A DNA stretch of 6,465 bases from NCBI GenBank assembly GCA_900556405.1, contig USPB01000113.1, forward strand, positions 1-6,465, in the 5' to 3' direction. The stretch is from an uncultured Actinomyces sp. Lineage in GTDB: Bacteria; Actinomycetota; Actinomycetes; Actinomycetales; Actinomycetaceae. The translations under genes were made by a program, and so were the position numbers. Below the pieces are notes generated by a model that worked only from the letters and a program-made list of their open reading frames with translations, was not told the DNA's origin and made no database searches. Shown one piece after another: positions 1-4,734 of the stretch (position 1 is its first letter; every line of letters begins with the position of its first letter).

Positions 1-296
1 TGTTCAACTCCTCCGACGACACGGTCCTGGCCCTGCAGACGGGCCGCGTGGACGCAATCGTCGTCGACCTGCCGACCGCCTTCTATATGGTCGCCGCGCA
101 GATCGATGACGGCGTCATCATCGGCCAGTTCGACGACACCACGGGCGGCGAGCAGTACGGCATCGTCCTGCCCAAGGGTTCCAAGCTGACCCCCACGGTC
201 TCAGCAGCGGTCGATCGCCTGGCCTCGTCCGGCAAGCTCGCCGAGCTGCAGGAAAAGTGGCTCAACGAGGCACAGAACGTGCCCACCCTCAAGTGA
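1..296 (+). CDS. Amino-acid ABC transporter substrate-binding protein, C-terminal part (5' end outside window)
   Basis: The reading frame is open from base 3 and encodes 97 residues before a TGA at 294-296; the start lies upstream of the window. The visible part (DAIVVDLPTAFYMVA, then a GEQYGIVLPKGS segment and a terminal LAELQEKWLNE helix) is the closing portion of lobe 1 and the C-terminal helix of type-3 extracellular solute-binding proteins (SBP_bac_3, PF00497). These bind polar amino acids outside the membrane and deliver them to an ABC permease. The D-x-P and YGI(V/A)LPKGS segments are typical of the family. The signal peptide or lipobox, and most ligand-contacting residues, are not in view, so the substrate cannot be named. 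A permease and an ATPase follow directly in the same orientation, with only 10 bases before the permease start, so this is the first visible gene of one uptake operon. Confidence 0.9.
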   Translation, partial: FNSSDDTVLALQTGRVDAIVVDLPTAFYMVAAQIDDGVIIGQFDDTTGGEQYGIVLPKGSKLTPTVSAAVDRLASSGKLAELQEKWLNEAQNVPTLK

Positions 297-306
297 GGCC
301 TCATTC

Positions 307-1179
307 ATGAGTGAGCACTCGAATGACGCGCTGGCCACGCCCCCCGTTTCGGCGGTGGAGCGTGGCCGGCGCGCTTATCGGCGCAAGCAGACGGTCCGGT
401 CGATCCTCATCTCCCTGGTCTCCACGATCGTGGTCGCGGGAGTCCTCATCGCCGTGGTCGTCAACTCCGACGGGTGGGAGGCCACCCGCCAGACCTTCTT
501 CAACGGCAAGTACTTCGTCGAGGCCTTCCCCCAGGTCCTGTCCGGCCTGTGGCTCAACATCCGGATCCTGCTGATCGCGGTGCTGGGCGTCGCGGTATTC
601 GCGACCCTGCTGGCTGCCGCGCGCACGCTGGCCGGTCCCGTGTTCTTCCCGATCCGTTTCCTCGCGGCGGCGTACACGGATATTTTCCGAGGCGTCCCCT
701 TCCTGGTGGTCCTCTACCTGATCGGCTTCGGCATCCCGGCCCTCAACCCGACGACGCGCATCCCAACCGCGTTCCTGGGCACGGTCGCGCTGATCCTCAC
801 GTACTCCTCGTACGTGGCCGAGGTGCTGCGCGCGGGCCTGGACTCCGTCCACCCCTCCCAGCGTTACGCGGCCCGATCGCTGGGCCTGTCCCACGGGCAG
901 ACGCTGCGCATGATCATCGTGCCGCAGGCGATCCGCAAGGTCACGCCCGCCCTGATGAACGACTTCATTTCCATGCAGAAGGACGTCGGCCTCATCTCGG
1001 TCCTGGGCGCGGTCGACGCGATCCGGTCGGCACAGATGGTCCAGGCCAAGACCTACAACATGACCTCCTACGTCGTCGCCGGCCTGCTGTTCATCATCTT
1101 GTCGTTCCCCTTCATTCGCCTGTCGGACTGGTACACGGCCCGACTGCGTAAGCGCGAGCAGATGGGAGGCACCGTCTGA
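307..1179 (+). CDS. Polar amino-acid ABC transporter permease (HisM/GlnP type)
   Basis: This 290-residue integral membrane protein should form, probably as a dimer, the channel of the amino-acid importer whose binding protein lies just upstream. A basic stretch (RRAYRRKQTVR, residues 21-31) precedes the first helix (about 32-52), which suggests a cytoplasmic N-terminus. Further hydrophobic segments lie at about 80-106, 116-145, 155-172 and 254-272. The DIFRGVPFLVVLY segment (125-137) and the EAA loop AARSLGLSHGQTLRMIIVPQA (residues 188-208), which contacts the ATPase, are hallmarks of the His/Glu/Arg permease family, as is the KDVGLISVLGAVDAIR segment that follows. The ATG is preceded by GTGAGG at 293-298, an 8-base spacing that overlaps the stop of the preceding gene and suggests translational coupling. 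The length is normal, with an extended cytoplasmic N-terminus of about 30 residues. The stop shares one base with the ATPase start. Substrate is not determinable from the sequence. Confidence 0.93.
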   Translation: MSEHSNDALATPPVSAVERGRRAYRRKQTVRSILISLVSTIVVAGVLIAVVVNSDGWEATRQTFFNGKYFVEAFPQVLSGLWLNIRILLIAVLGVAVFATLLAAARTLAGPVFFPIRFLAAAYTDIFRGVPFLVVLYLIGFGIPALNPTTRIPTAFLGTVALILTYSSYVAEVLRAGLDSVHPSQRYAARSLGLSHGQTLRMIIVPQAIRKVTPALMNDFISMQKDVGLISVLGAVDAIRSAQMVQAKTYNMTSYVVAGLLFIILSFPFIRLSDWYTARLRKREQMGGTV

Positions 1180-1958
1180 TGTCGGTTCCCACTACGCACG
1201 AGGCCTCCCCCGCCTCGGACAACACCACCCCGGTCCTGAGCGCCGTCGGCGTGGTCAAGCGCTTCGGCGATAACGTCGTCCTGCGCGGCCTGGACCTGGA
1301 CGTCGCCCCGCACGAGGTCGTGGTCCTCCTGGGCGCGTCCGGCTCGGGCAAGTCGACGCTGCTGCGCTGCGCAAACCTGCTGGAACGGGTGGATGACGGC
1401 CAGATCTTCCTGGCTGGCGAGGACATCACGGACCCGCGTGCGAACGCGGACAAGATCCGCGCGCGCATCGGCGTGGTGTTCCAGCACTACAACCTGTTCC
1501 CGCACATGTCGGTGCTGGACAATGTGACGCTGGCGGCCCGCAAGGTGCACGGCTGGGACAAGGACCGCGCGCGCGAGCGCGGCCTGGAGCTCTTGGACCG
1601 CATCGGTTTGAAGGACAAGGCGAAGGAATTCCCGGATCGCCTCTCGGGCGGCCAGCAGCAGCGCGTCGCCATCGCGCGAGCGCTCGCCACGAACCCGGAG
1701 CTGCTCCTACTGGACGAGATCACCGCGGCGCTGGACCCGGTGCTCGTCGGCGAGGTCCTGGACCTCGTGCGCGAAATCAAGGCGCAGGGCTCGACCATCC
1801 TCATGGCGACGCACGAGATCAGCTTTGCCCGCCAGGCAGCCGACCGCGTCGTGTTCCTTCGGAACGGCCAGATCGTCGAGCAGGGCCCGCCGGAGCAGGT
1901 CATCGACAACCCGCGCGAGCAGGCAACCAGGGACTTCCTGGCACGCATCTTGCACTGA
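1179..1958 (+). CDS. Polar amino-acid ABC transporter ATP-binding protein (HisP/GlnQ type)
   Basis: This 259-residue cytoplasmic ATPase powers amino-acid import through the permease encoded immediately upstream. All nucleotide-binding motifs are present: Walker A GASGSGKS (52-59), Q-loop Gln102 in the VFQHYNLFPHMSVLDNV segment, signature LSGGQQQR (155-162), Walker B LLLLDE (175-180), D-loop ALDP (184-187) and H-loop His212. The Q-loop segment is diagnostic of amino-acid transporter ATPases. The start is fixed by a one-base overlap with the permease stop (TGATG at 1177-1181) and by GGGAGG at 1164-1169, nine bases upstream. An 18-residue N-terminal extension precedes the first strand. The residue after the catalytic Glu is Ile (DEITAALDP) where the family more often has Pro (DEPTSALDP); all catalytic residues are intact, so this looks like a lineage variant. 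The gene ends the operon and a hairpin terminator follows 13 bases later. Confidence 0.95.
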   Translation: MSVPTTHEASPASDNTTPVLSAVGVVKRFGDNVVLRGLDLDVAPHEVVVLLGASGSGKSTLLRCANLLERVDDGQIFLAGEDITDPRANADKIRARIGVVFQHYNLFPHMSVLDNVTLAARKVHGWDKDRARERGLELLDRIGLKDKAKEFPDRLSGGQQQRVAIARALATNPELLLLDEITAALDPVLVGEVLDLVREIKAQGSTILMATHEISFARQAADRVVFLRNGQIVEQGPPEQVIDNPREQATRDFLARILH

Positions 1959-1971
1959 GACGTCGGAAACC

Positions 1972-2006
1972 AGGGGGTGGTCAACTCATCGTTGGCCACC
2001 CCCTTT
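1972..2006 (+). terminator. Intrinsic-type terminator of the amino-acid ABC operon
   Basis: Arm GGGGGTGGTCAA (1973-1984) pairs with TTGGCCACCCCC (1992-2003) through 12 positions with a single G-U wobble, around a 7-base loop (1985-1991). A1972-T2004 extends the stem. Three T residues follow, then a T-rich but interrupted stretch. The hairpin lies 13 bases after the ATPase stop, where a transcription end is expected. Confidence 0.8.
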
Positions 2007-2084
2007 GGGGTTGTTTCAGCCGCTATTCCTTGGCGCCTGAGCATCGCCGTCGGATGCTGCGGCACCCAACGGCGGGGCTGGTGT

Positions 2085-2160
2085 GGGGGTTTTGCGCCAT
2101 GCGAGGCGCTGCGTCGGCGTGTCGCCGGCGTGTCACACCCCTGCATGGCGCAATTCCCCC
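2085..2160. repeat. Long interrupted palindrome (76 bases) with an inner hairpin
   Basis: Outer arms TTGCGCCATGC (2092-2102) and GCATGGCGCAA (2143-2153) are perfect reverse complements. They are flanked by a 2x2 TT/TT internal mismatch and a further GGGGG (2085-2089) / CCCCC (2156-2160) pairing. Inside the 40-base loop a second stem forms between CGTCGGCG (2112-2119) and CGCCGGCG (2123-2130), 8 pairs with one G-U and a 3-base loop. A smaller hairpin, AGCATC (2040-2045) with GATGCT (2053-2058), lies just upstream. No reading frame in the region is convincing. It may act as DNA (cruciform or protein site) or as folded RNA; no known RNA family is recognised. Confidence 0.6.
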
Positions 2161-2188
2161 CGTCGAGTGGCCTGCCTGAAGGACTTAC

Positions 2189-2263
2189 CGCCCAAAACGC
2201 AGACCACCTCGCTAAAAACGGTGAAAAGGGCTGTTTCGGGTGAAGTGGTCTGTGTTTTGGGCG
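2189..2263. repeat. 75-base near-complete hairpin element, candidate dispersed palindromic repeat
   Basis: Outer arms CGCCCAAAACGCAGACCAC (2189-2207) and GTGGTCTGTGTTTTGGGCG (2245-2263) pair over all 19 positions with one G-U wobble. Inside, 2209-2213 pairs with 2239-2243 (two wobbles) and AAACGGT (2216-2222) pairs with GCTGTTT (2230-2236), leaving a 7-base loop (2223-2229). The element therefore folds almost end to end. It lacks a poly-T tail and lies about 230 bases after the operon terminator, so it is not a standard terminator. Sharp boundaries and pairing kept by wobbles suggest a mobile or dispersed intergenic palindrome, or a structured RNA; the copy number in the genome cannot be seen here. 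Confidence 0.6.
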
Positions 2264-2410
2264 CTCCCATGCACGCAAACCCCTTGATACGCACGTAAAC
2301 CGCTAGATATGCGTGTGGGCGGCGCTGCCCACACGCACATCATCGGGTTAACGTGCGAGGTGTCGGGCCCATACGCATGTCGTCGGGCCCGCGTGCGCCA
2401 GGGGCCCGCG
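2257..2410. repeat. Inverted array of degenerate 20-bp units
   Basis: On the plus strand, consecutive 20-base units start at 2331, 2351, 2371 and 2391; their first ten bases are ACACGCACAT, ACGTGCGAGG, ATACGCATGT and GCGTGCGCCA, and the first three end in GGGTTA, CGGGCCC and CGGGCCC. On the minus strand the same unit type starts at 2316, 2296 and 2276, beginning ACACGCATAT, ACGTGCGTAT and GCGTGCATGG; the first two end in GCGGTTT and GGGGTTT. The two half-arrays mirror each other about 2323.5, where TGCGTGTGGGC (2310-2320) and GCCCACACGCA (2327-2337) form a perfect 11-bp stem. The matched symmetric part is about 2268-2379. The outer minus unit overlaps the end of the hairpin element at 2263. 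The function is unknown; iteron-like protein binding or a decayed repeat are possible. Confidence 0.6.
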
Positions 2411-2544
2411 CACTGGGGGCGATGCAGTAGTTACATCAACGACACGCACACGACCACCTAAAACAGCGCGCCCGCGACAAAGCCGAAAAGCCACCACAAA
2501 ACCAACACGTTTTGTCTTTAACCCCAGAAGCCAGCAAGGCAACG
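2411..2544. other. Gene-free stretch with no recognised element
   Basis: No credible coding region, RNA gene or promoter is visible here. The only structure is a weak 7-bp AT-rich stem, ACAAAAC (2496-2502) with GTTTTGT (2509-2515), around a 6-base loop. The stretch lies between the 20-bp array and the terminator of the minus-strand small membrane protein gene. Confidence 0.5.
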
Positions 2545-2575
2545 AAAAAGCGGGACACCTCCGCGGTGTCACGCT
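2545..2575 (-). terminator. Intrinsic terminator for the minus-strand small membrane protein gene
   Basis: Read on the minus strand, AGCG-T-GACACC (2575-2565) pairs with GGTGTC-C-CGCT (2559-2549), with one T/C mismatch, around a GCGGA loop, and a run of five T (2549-2545) follows immediately. This is a textbook stem plus U-tract. It lies about 45 bases past the stop of the 2618-2836 gene. Confidence 0.8.
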
Positions 2576-2584
2576 GGCGGGGGT

Positions 2585-2609
2585 GGGGCGCGTGTCGTTC
2601 ACGCGCCCC
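2585..2609 (-). other. Stem-loop in the 3' untranslated region of the small membrane protein gene
   Basis: GGGGCGCGTG (2585-2594) and CACGCGCCCC (2600-2609) form a perfect 10-bp stem with a 5-base loop, starting 8 bases after the minus-strand stop. No T-run follows, so it more likely protects the transcript 3' end or assists the terminator at 2545-2575 than terminates alone. Confidence 0.6.
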
Positions 2610-2617
2610 GCATCAGC

Positions 2618-2836
2618 TCAGGCGCGAGTGCGTGCGATCGAGAGGATCGCGGGGGAGACGATCAGGGCGGTCAGGGCGATGACGACCGCGAAGACGACCG
2701 AGGCGACCGAGGCAACCTGCAGGGCGGCGAACACGCCGAGGGCCGCGAGGATGACGATGAGGGCCACGAGCACGGAGGCCGAGGCGGTGGCCTGGGACAT
2801 GGTGGGAGCGGTTTCAGCCTTGACGATGTTGTTCAT
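2618..2836 (-). CDS. Small hydrophobic two-helix membrane protein, function unknown
   Basis: This encodes 72 residues, starting MNNIVKAETAPTMSQ. I do not recognise the family. After a short polar N-terminus the protein is almost entirely Ala, Val, Leu and Ile, with two predicted membrane helices at about 20-41 and 44-67 and a short basic tail (ARTRA). There is no Cys, no obvious cleavable signal peptide, and only four clearly charged residues. The case for a real gene is strong: a good AAGGAG ribosome binding site (complement of 2843-2848) lies six to seven bases before the ATG, and a stem-loop and an intrinsic terminator follow the stop. It appears to be a single-gene transcription unit, separated from the cold shock gene upstream by that gene's own terminator. 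A small membrane regulator, an envelope stress peptide or a hydrophobic bacteriocin-like peptide are all possible; nothing in the neighbourhood selects between them. Confidence 0.75.
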   Translation of the reverse strand: MNNIVKAETAPTMSQATASASVLVALIVILAALGVFAALQVASVASVVFAVVIALTALIVSPAILSIARTRA

Positions 2837-2856
2837 GGGGTTCTCCTTGAGAATGT

Positions 2857-2876
2857 CTTCGCGCGGAAACGCGAAG
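2857..2876 (-). promoter_or_regulatory. Hairpin just upstream of the ribosome binding site of the small membrane protein gene
   Basis: CTTCGCG (2857-2863) and CGCGAAG (2870-2876) form a 7-bp stem with a 6-base loop, ending 8 bases before the AAGGAG site on the minus strand. It could influence translation or mRNA stability; no direct evidence of regulation is visible. Confidence 0.4.
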
Positions 2877-3130
2877 CGCGCCCCGCACGCCAGCGTGTGT
2901 GGGCCTTGTCGGCCCGTGTCGCCCGGGTGAGCGACGGTATTGAAAAAGGGAGGTGACTCGTGGTCGCCCCCCTTGGTGCAGTTACAATGCTACGCCGATT
3001 TCACCGATCGGTCTATACCTCGCAATCCCTTGTAAGGCATGGCACAAGCATCGTAAAAACCAGTTAAATGGCAGTTGTCTCAACGAAAAAATTATGTGCG
3101 AGATAGGTGAGGAACGTGCCGTTTCATGCA
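2877..3130 (-). other. Upstream region of the small membrane protein gene; no gene seen
   Basis: No credible coding sequence is present. GC content is visibly lower around 3050-3125 than elsewhere. A perfect 10-bp palindrome ACCGATCGGT occupies 3003-3012. A TATAGA hexamer (complement of 3012-3017) could be a -10 element for the 2618-2836 gene, but no convincing -35 lies at the right distance, so the promoter is unassigned. Confidence 0.35.
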
Positions 3131-3131
3131 A

Positions 3132-3164
3132 GTGTGCCCGAGTGGAATCTCCACCCGGGCACAC
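3132..3164 (-). terminator. Terminator hairpin of the cold shock gene
   Basis: GTGTGCCCGAGTGG (3132-3145) and CCACCCGGGCACAC (3151-3164) are complementary except for one position, which becomes a G-U pair in the minus-strand transcript. The result is a 14-bp stem with a 5-base loop, beginning 4 bases after the cold shock stop. Only TT then TTGC-like sequence follows, so the U-tract is weak, but position and stem strength support termination. Confidence 0.7.
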
Positions 3165-3168
3165 AGTG

Positions 3169-3378
3169 TCACTCGGCTCGTGCCACATTCATGGCTTGGA
3201 GGCCCTTTGGTCCTTCAATCGCCTCATATTCGACCTTCTCGCCCTCTAGAAGAGTGCGTCGCCCAGATTGGCCGATGATGTTTGAATAGTGCACGAAGAC
3301 GTCGCCGGATTCGTCATCAGGAGTGATGAACCCGAAGCCTTTGGCGTCGTTGAACCATTTGATGGTCCCGGTAGCCAT
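3169..3378 (-). CDS. cspA: CspA-family cold shock protein
   Basis: This is a 69-residue single cold-shock domain (a five-stranded OB-fold barrel) that binds single-stranded RNA and DNA and acts in the cytoplasm as an RNA chaperone. The protein begins MATGTIKWFNDAKGFGFITP. RNP1 (KGFGFI, 13-18) and RNP2 (VFVHY, 27-31) are intact, including the aromatic residues Trp8, Phe9, Phe15, Phe17, Phe28, His30 and Tyr31 that stack on nucleobases. It ends KGLQAMNVARAE, the usual C-terminal strand. The length matches the family. The frame is open 12 codons further upstream, but the chosen ATG is preceded by a strong AAGGAGG and matches the conserved family N-terminus. It is a monocistronic unit with its own promoter, structured leader and terminator. 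Actinobacterial CspA proteins of this type are often constitutive, so actual cold induction is not established. Confidence 0.95.
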   Translation of the reverse strand: MATGTIKWFNDAKGFGFITPDDESGDVFVHYSNIIGQSGRRTLLEGEKVEYEAIEGPKGLQAMNVARAE

Positions 3379-3382
3379 GGGC

Positions 3383-3389
3383 CCTCCTT
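3383..3389 (-). promoter_or_regulatory. Ribosome binding site that fixes the cold shock start
   Basis: AAGGAGG on the minus strand, 4 bases before the ATG at 3378. It selects this ATG over the in-frame ATG 12 codons upstream, which would place this site inside the coding region. Confidence 0.8.
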
Positions 3390-3396
3390 CGTGTTC

Positions 3397-3439
3397 GCCC
3401 CAACGCTGGGGCACCGTTCGGCTCCGTCTGCGGAGCCGA
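3397..3439 (-). promoter_or_regulatory. Two tandem stem-loops in the cold shock mRNA leader
   Basis: Stem-loop 1 pairs 3418-3426 with 3431-3439 (9 bp, TCGGCTCCG with CGGAGCCGA) and has a 4-base loop. Stem-loop 2 pairs GCCCCA (3397-3402) with TGGGGC (3407-3412), also with a 4-base loop. Both lie in the presumed 5' untranslated region of the cold shock gene, the second only 7 bases from the ribosome binding site. They could control translation or stability with temperature, as long structured leaders do in E. coli cspA; that role is inferred here. Confidence 0.55.
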
Positions 3440-3498
3440 CATGGTCCCGTCGACCCGGCCCGGCATTGATGCCCCCGGACTGGGCGTGCGGAATCACA

Positions 3499-3526
3499 CT
3501 AATACGGTACCGCACTCGCAGCCAAA
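3499..3526 (-). promoter_or_regulatory. Candidate promoter of the cold shock gene
   Basis: On the minus strand TTTGGC (complement of 3521-3526) is separated by 16 bases from TATTAG (complement of 3499-3504), resembling a sigma-70-type -35/-10 pair with 4 of 6 matches in each hexamer. Transcription would start near 3492, giving a leader of roughly 110 bases. No better -10 lies closer to the gene. Confidence 0.45.
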
Positions 3527-3576
3527 ATGTGGCTGACCTGCGCAATCGTGATGAAGAAGTTTTCGGTGTGATGGCG

Positions 3577-3684
3577 CTACTTGCCCCCACTTAGACGAAC
3601 CGGAACGATGGCCTGCACGTCCTCGCCCTCGAAGGCGACGCTCCCGATCGCCACATCCACACCAAAGACGCGCGCGAGGGTGTT
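3577..3684 (-). pseudogene. Possible truncated coding remnant resembling an ISL3-type transposase N-terminus
   Basis: A minus-strand frame ending in TAG (complement of 3577-3579) reads NTLARVFGVD, VAIGSVAFEG, EDVQAIVPVR, LSGGK. Composition and third-position GC look like real coding sequence, unlike the His/Arg-rich codons before it. The pattern (a short helix LARxxGVD, then a strand VxxVxFE followed by a second strand VxAxVxVR) resembles the region just ahead of the zinc-binding motif of ISL3-family transposases, recalled from family knowledge and not aligned. The Cys residues expected next are absent because a stop follows. There is no ATG, GTG or TTG start with a ribosome binding site in the frame, and an in-frame extension overlaps the nucleotidase start. 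It could equally be chance. Confidence 0.25.
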
Positions 3685-3763
3685 GTGCTGTGTGTGGCGG
3701 TGCAGGTGTGTACGCAGATGAGCATGCCCGTTTTTATCCTGGTGACGATAGGTGGCTGCGCGT

Positions 3764-3771
3764 GGAAGGAG
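3764..3771 (+). promoter_or_regulatory. Ribosome binding site that fixes the nucleotidase start
   Basis: GGAAGGAG ends 4 bases before the ATG at 3776. An in-frame GTG at 3752 has no such site and would place this one inside the coding region, so 3776 is preferred. Confidence 0.75.
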
Positions 3772-3775
3772 CGTC

Positions 3776-4708
3776 ATGGCTGCGGAACTGGATCTGGAGC
3801 GTGCCCTCGTCATTGGGGTCGCGTCGAGTGCCCTCTTTGACCTGAGGGAGTCTGACGCGGTGTTCCGTGAGCAGGGGGAAGAGCGGTATCGGGAGTATCA
3901 GCGCGAGCATCTCGATGATGTGCTCGAGCCGGGCGTCGCGTTTCCCTTTATTCGTCGCCTCCTCGACCTGAACGACCTGTCGGATCGTGAGCGCCTGGTG
4001 GAGGTCGTGATCCTCTCGCGCAACGACCCTGAGACGGGAATGCGTGTGATGCGTTCCGTCGCGCATCACGGATTGGACATTACGCGCGCTATCTTCATGC
4101 AGGGGCGTGCGCCCTATCGCTTCATGAAGCCGCTGCGCATGTCCCTCTTCCTTTCTGCGAACGAGGATGACGTGCGCGAGGCGATCGACATGGGATTTGC
4201 GGCGGGGCACGTCGTTGGGCGCGCCCAGCCGGATGACGGAGATACAGACCTGCGCATCGCCTTCGACTTCGACGGCGTGCTGGCTGACGATTCGGCCGAG
4301 CGAGTGTTCCAGAGCGAGGGGCTGGACGGGTATCAGGAGAGCGAGAGTGCCCTGGCCGAGGTTCCTCTCTCTCGAGGTCCGATGGCCGATTTTCTGGAGA
4401 AAATCAACCGGATTCAGGGGATCGAGGAGTCGAAACGTCTGGATGATCCGTCGGGGTATCGACGCAGGGTGCACGTCGCTGTGGTGACGGCTCGGAGCGC
4501 CCCCGCGCATGAGCGTGCGATCAACTCGATCCGGCAGTGGGGCCTGCGCGTCAACGACGCCTTCTTCCTCGGCGGCATCGACAAGGGGCCCATCCTGGAG
4601 GTGTTGCGCCCGCACATCTTCTTCGATGACCAGCGCCGCCACGTGGAAGGCGCGGCGCTCTCCACCCCGAGCGTCCATATCCCCTTCGGTGCGATCAACA
4701 GGCAGTAG
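3776..4708 (+). CDS. Cytosolic 5'-nucleotidase (PF06189-type, HAD-like)
   Basis: This 310-residue cytoplasmic protein is predicted to remove the 5'-phosphate from nucleoside monophosphates, part of nucleotide turnover and salvage. It resembles the family that includes mammalian cN-I (NT5C1), whose bacterial members are of similar length. Visible landmarks are VIGVASSALFDLRESDAVF (12-30), EPGVAFPFIRRLL (51-63), VEVVILSRNDPETGMRV (75-91), and the haloacid-dehalogenase-type nucleophile motif DFDGVLADD (164-172), with Asp164 as likely nucleophile and Asp166 as acid/base. Then come VTARSAPAHER (237-247), a lysine in GGIDKGP (Lys270) and the metal-binding IFFDDQ (281-286), ending with PSVHIPFG. All expected catalytic elements are present. 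The start is set by the GGAAGGAG site. The gene is divergent from the cold shock gene, with no clear promoter upstream. A large ABC fusion gene begins 26 bases after its stop, suggesting co-transcription. Nucleotide preference cannot be read from the sequence. Confidence 0.9.
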   Translation: MAAELDLERALVIGVASSALFDLRESDAVFREQGEERYREYQREHLDDVLEPGVAFPFIRRLLDLNDLSDRERLVEVVILSRNDPETGMRVMRSVAHHGLDITRAIFMQGRAPYRFMKPLRMSLFLSANEDDVREAIDMGFAAGHVVGRAQPDDGDTDLRIAFDFDGVLADDSAERVFQSEGLDGYQESESALAEVPLSRGPMADFLEKINRIQGIEESKRLDDPSGYRRRVHVAVVTARSAPAHERAINSIRQWGLRVNDAFFLGGIDKGPILEVLRPHIFFDDQRRHVEGAALSTPSVHIPFGAINRQ

Positions 4709-4734
4709 GCGTTGGGGCCTGGGAGACTAGACAC

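Noticed and set aside
301..894. Antisense open frame (197 codons) opposite the permease
   Set aside because: Low-complexity Arg/Asp/Gln/Gly composition with no motif; it is a shadow of the permease gene.
1487..2278. Minus-strand 263-codon frame spanning the ATPase and the spacer
   Set aside because: It runs antisense through ATPase motifs and across the operon terminator and palindromes; no ribosome binding site or protein-like composition.
2257..2410. CRISPR array
   Set aside because: The 20-base units are degenerate throughout, do not alternate between constant repeats and unique spacers, and invert at 2323; no cas genes are present.
2348..2602. Minus-strand 84-codon frame in the intergenic spacer
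   Set aside because: It would read through the intrinsic terminator and the repeat array, has no ribosome binding site, and its composition is not protein-like.
3132..3164. tRNA-like GCCCGAGTGG sequence
   Set aside because: It resembles the D-arm of a Ser/Leu tRNA by chance; no acceptor stem, anticodon arm or T-arm is present, and the sequence is explained by the cold shock terminator hairpin.
3379..3414. Upstream ATG start for the cold shock protein (12 extra residues)
   Set aside because: The extension includes the strong AAGGAGG site and does not match the conserved family N-terminus.
3289..3594. Plus-strand 101-codon frame
   Set aside because: It is antisense to the cold shock gene and its promoter and has no supporting start signal.
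3752..3775. GTG start for the nucleotidase, eight codons upstream
   Set aside because: No ribosome binding site precedes it, and it would bury the strong GGAAGGAG site within the coding region.
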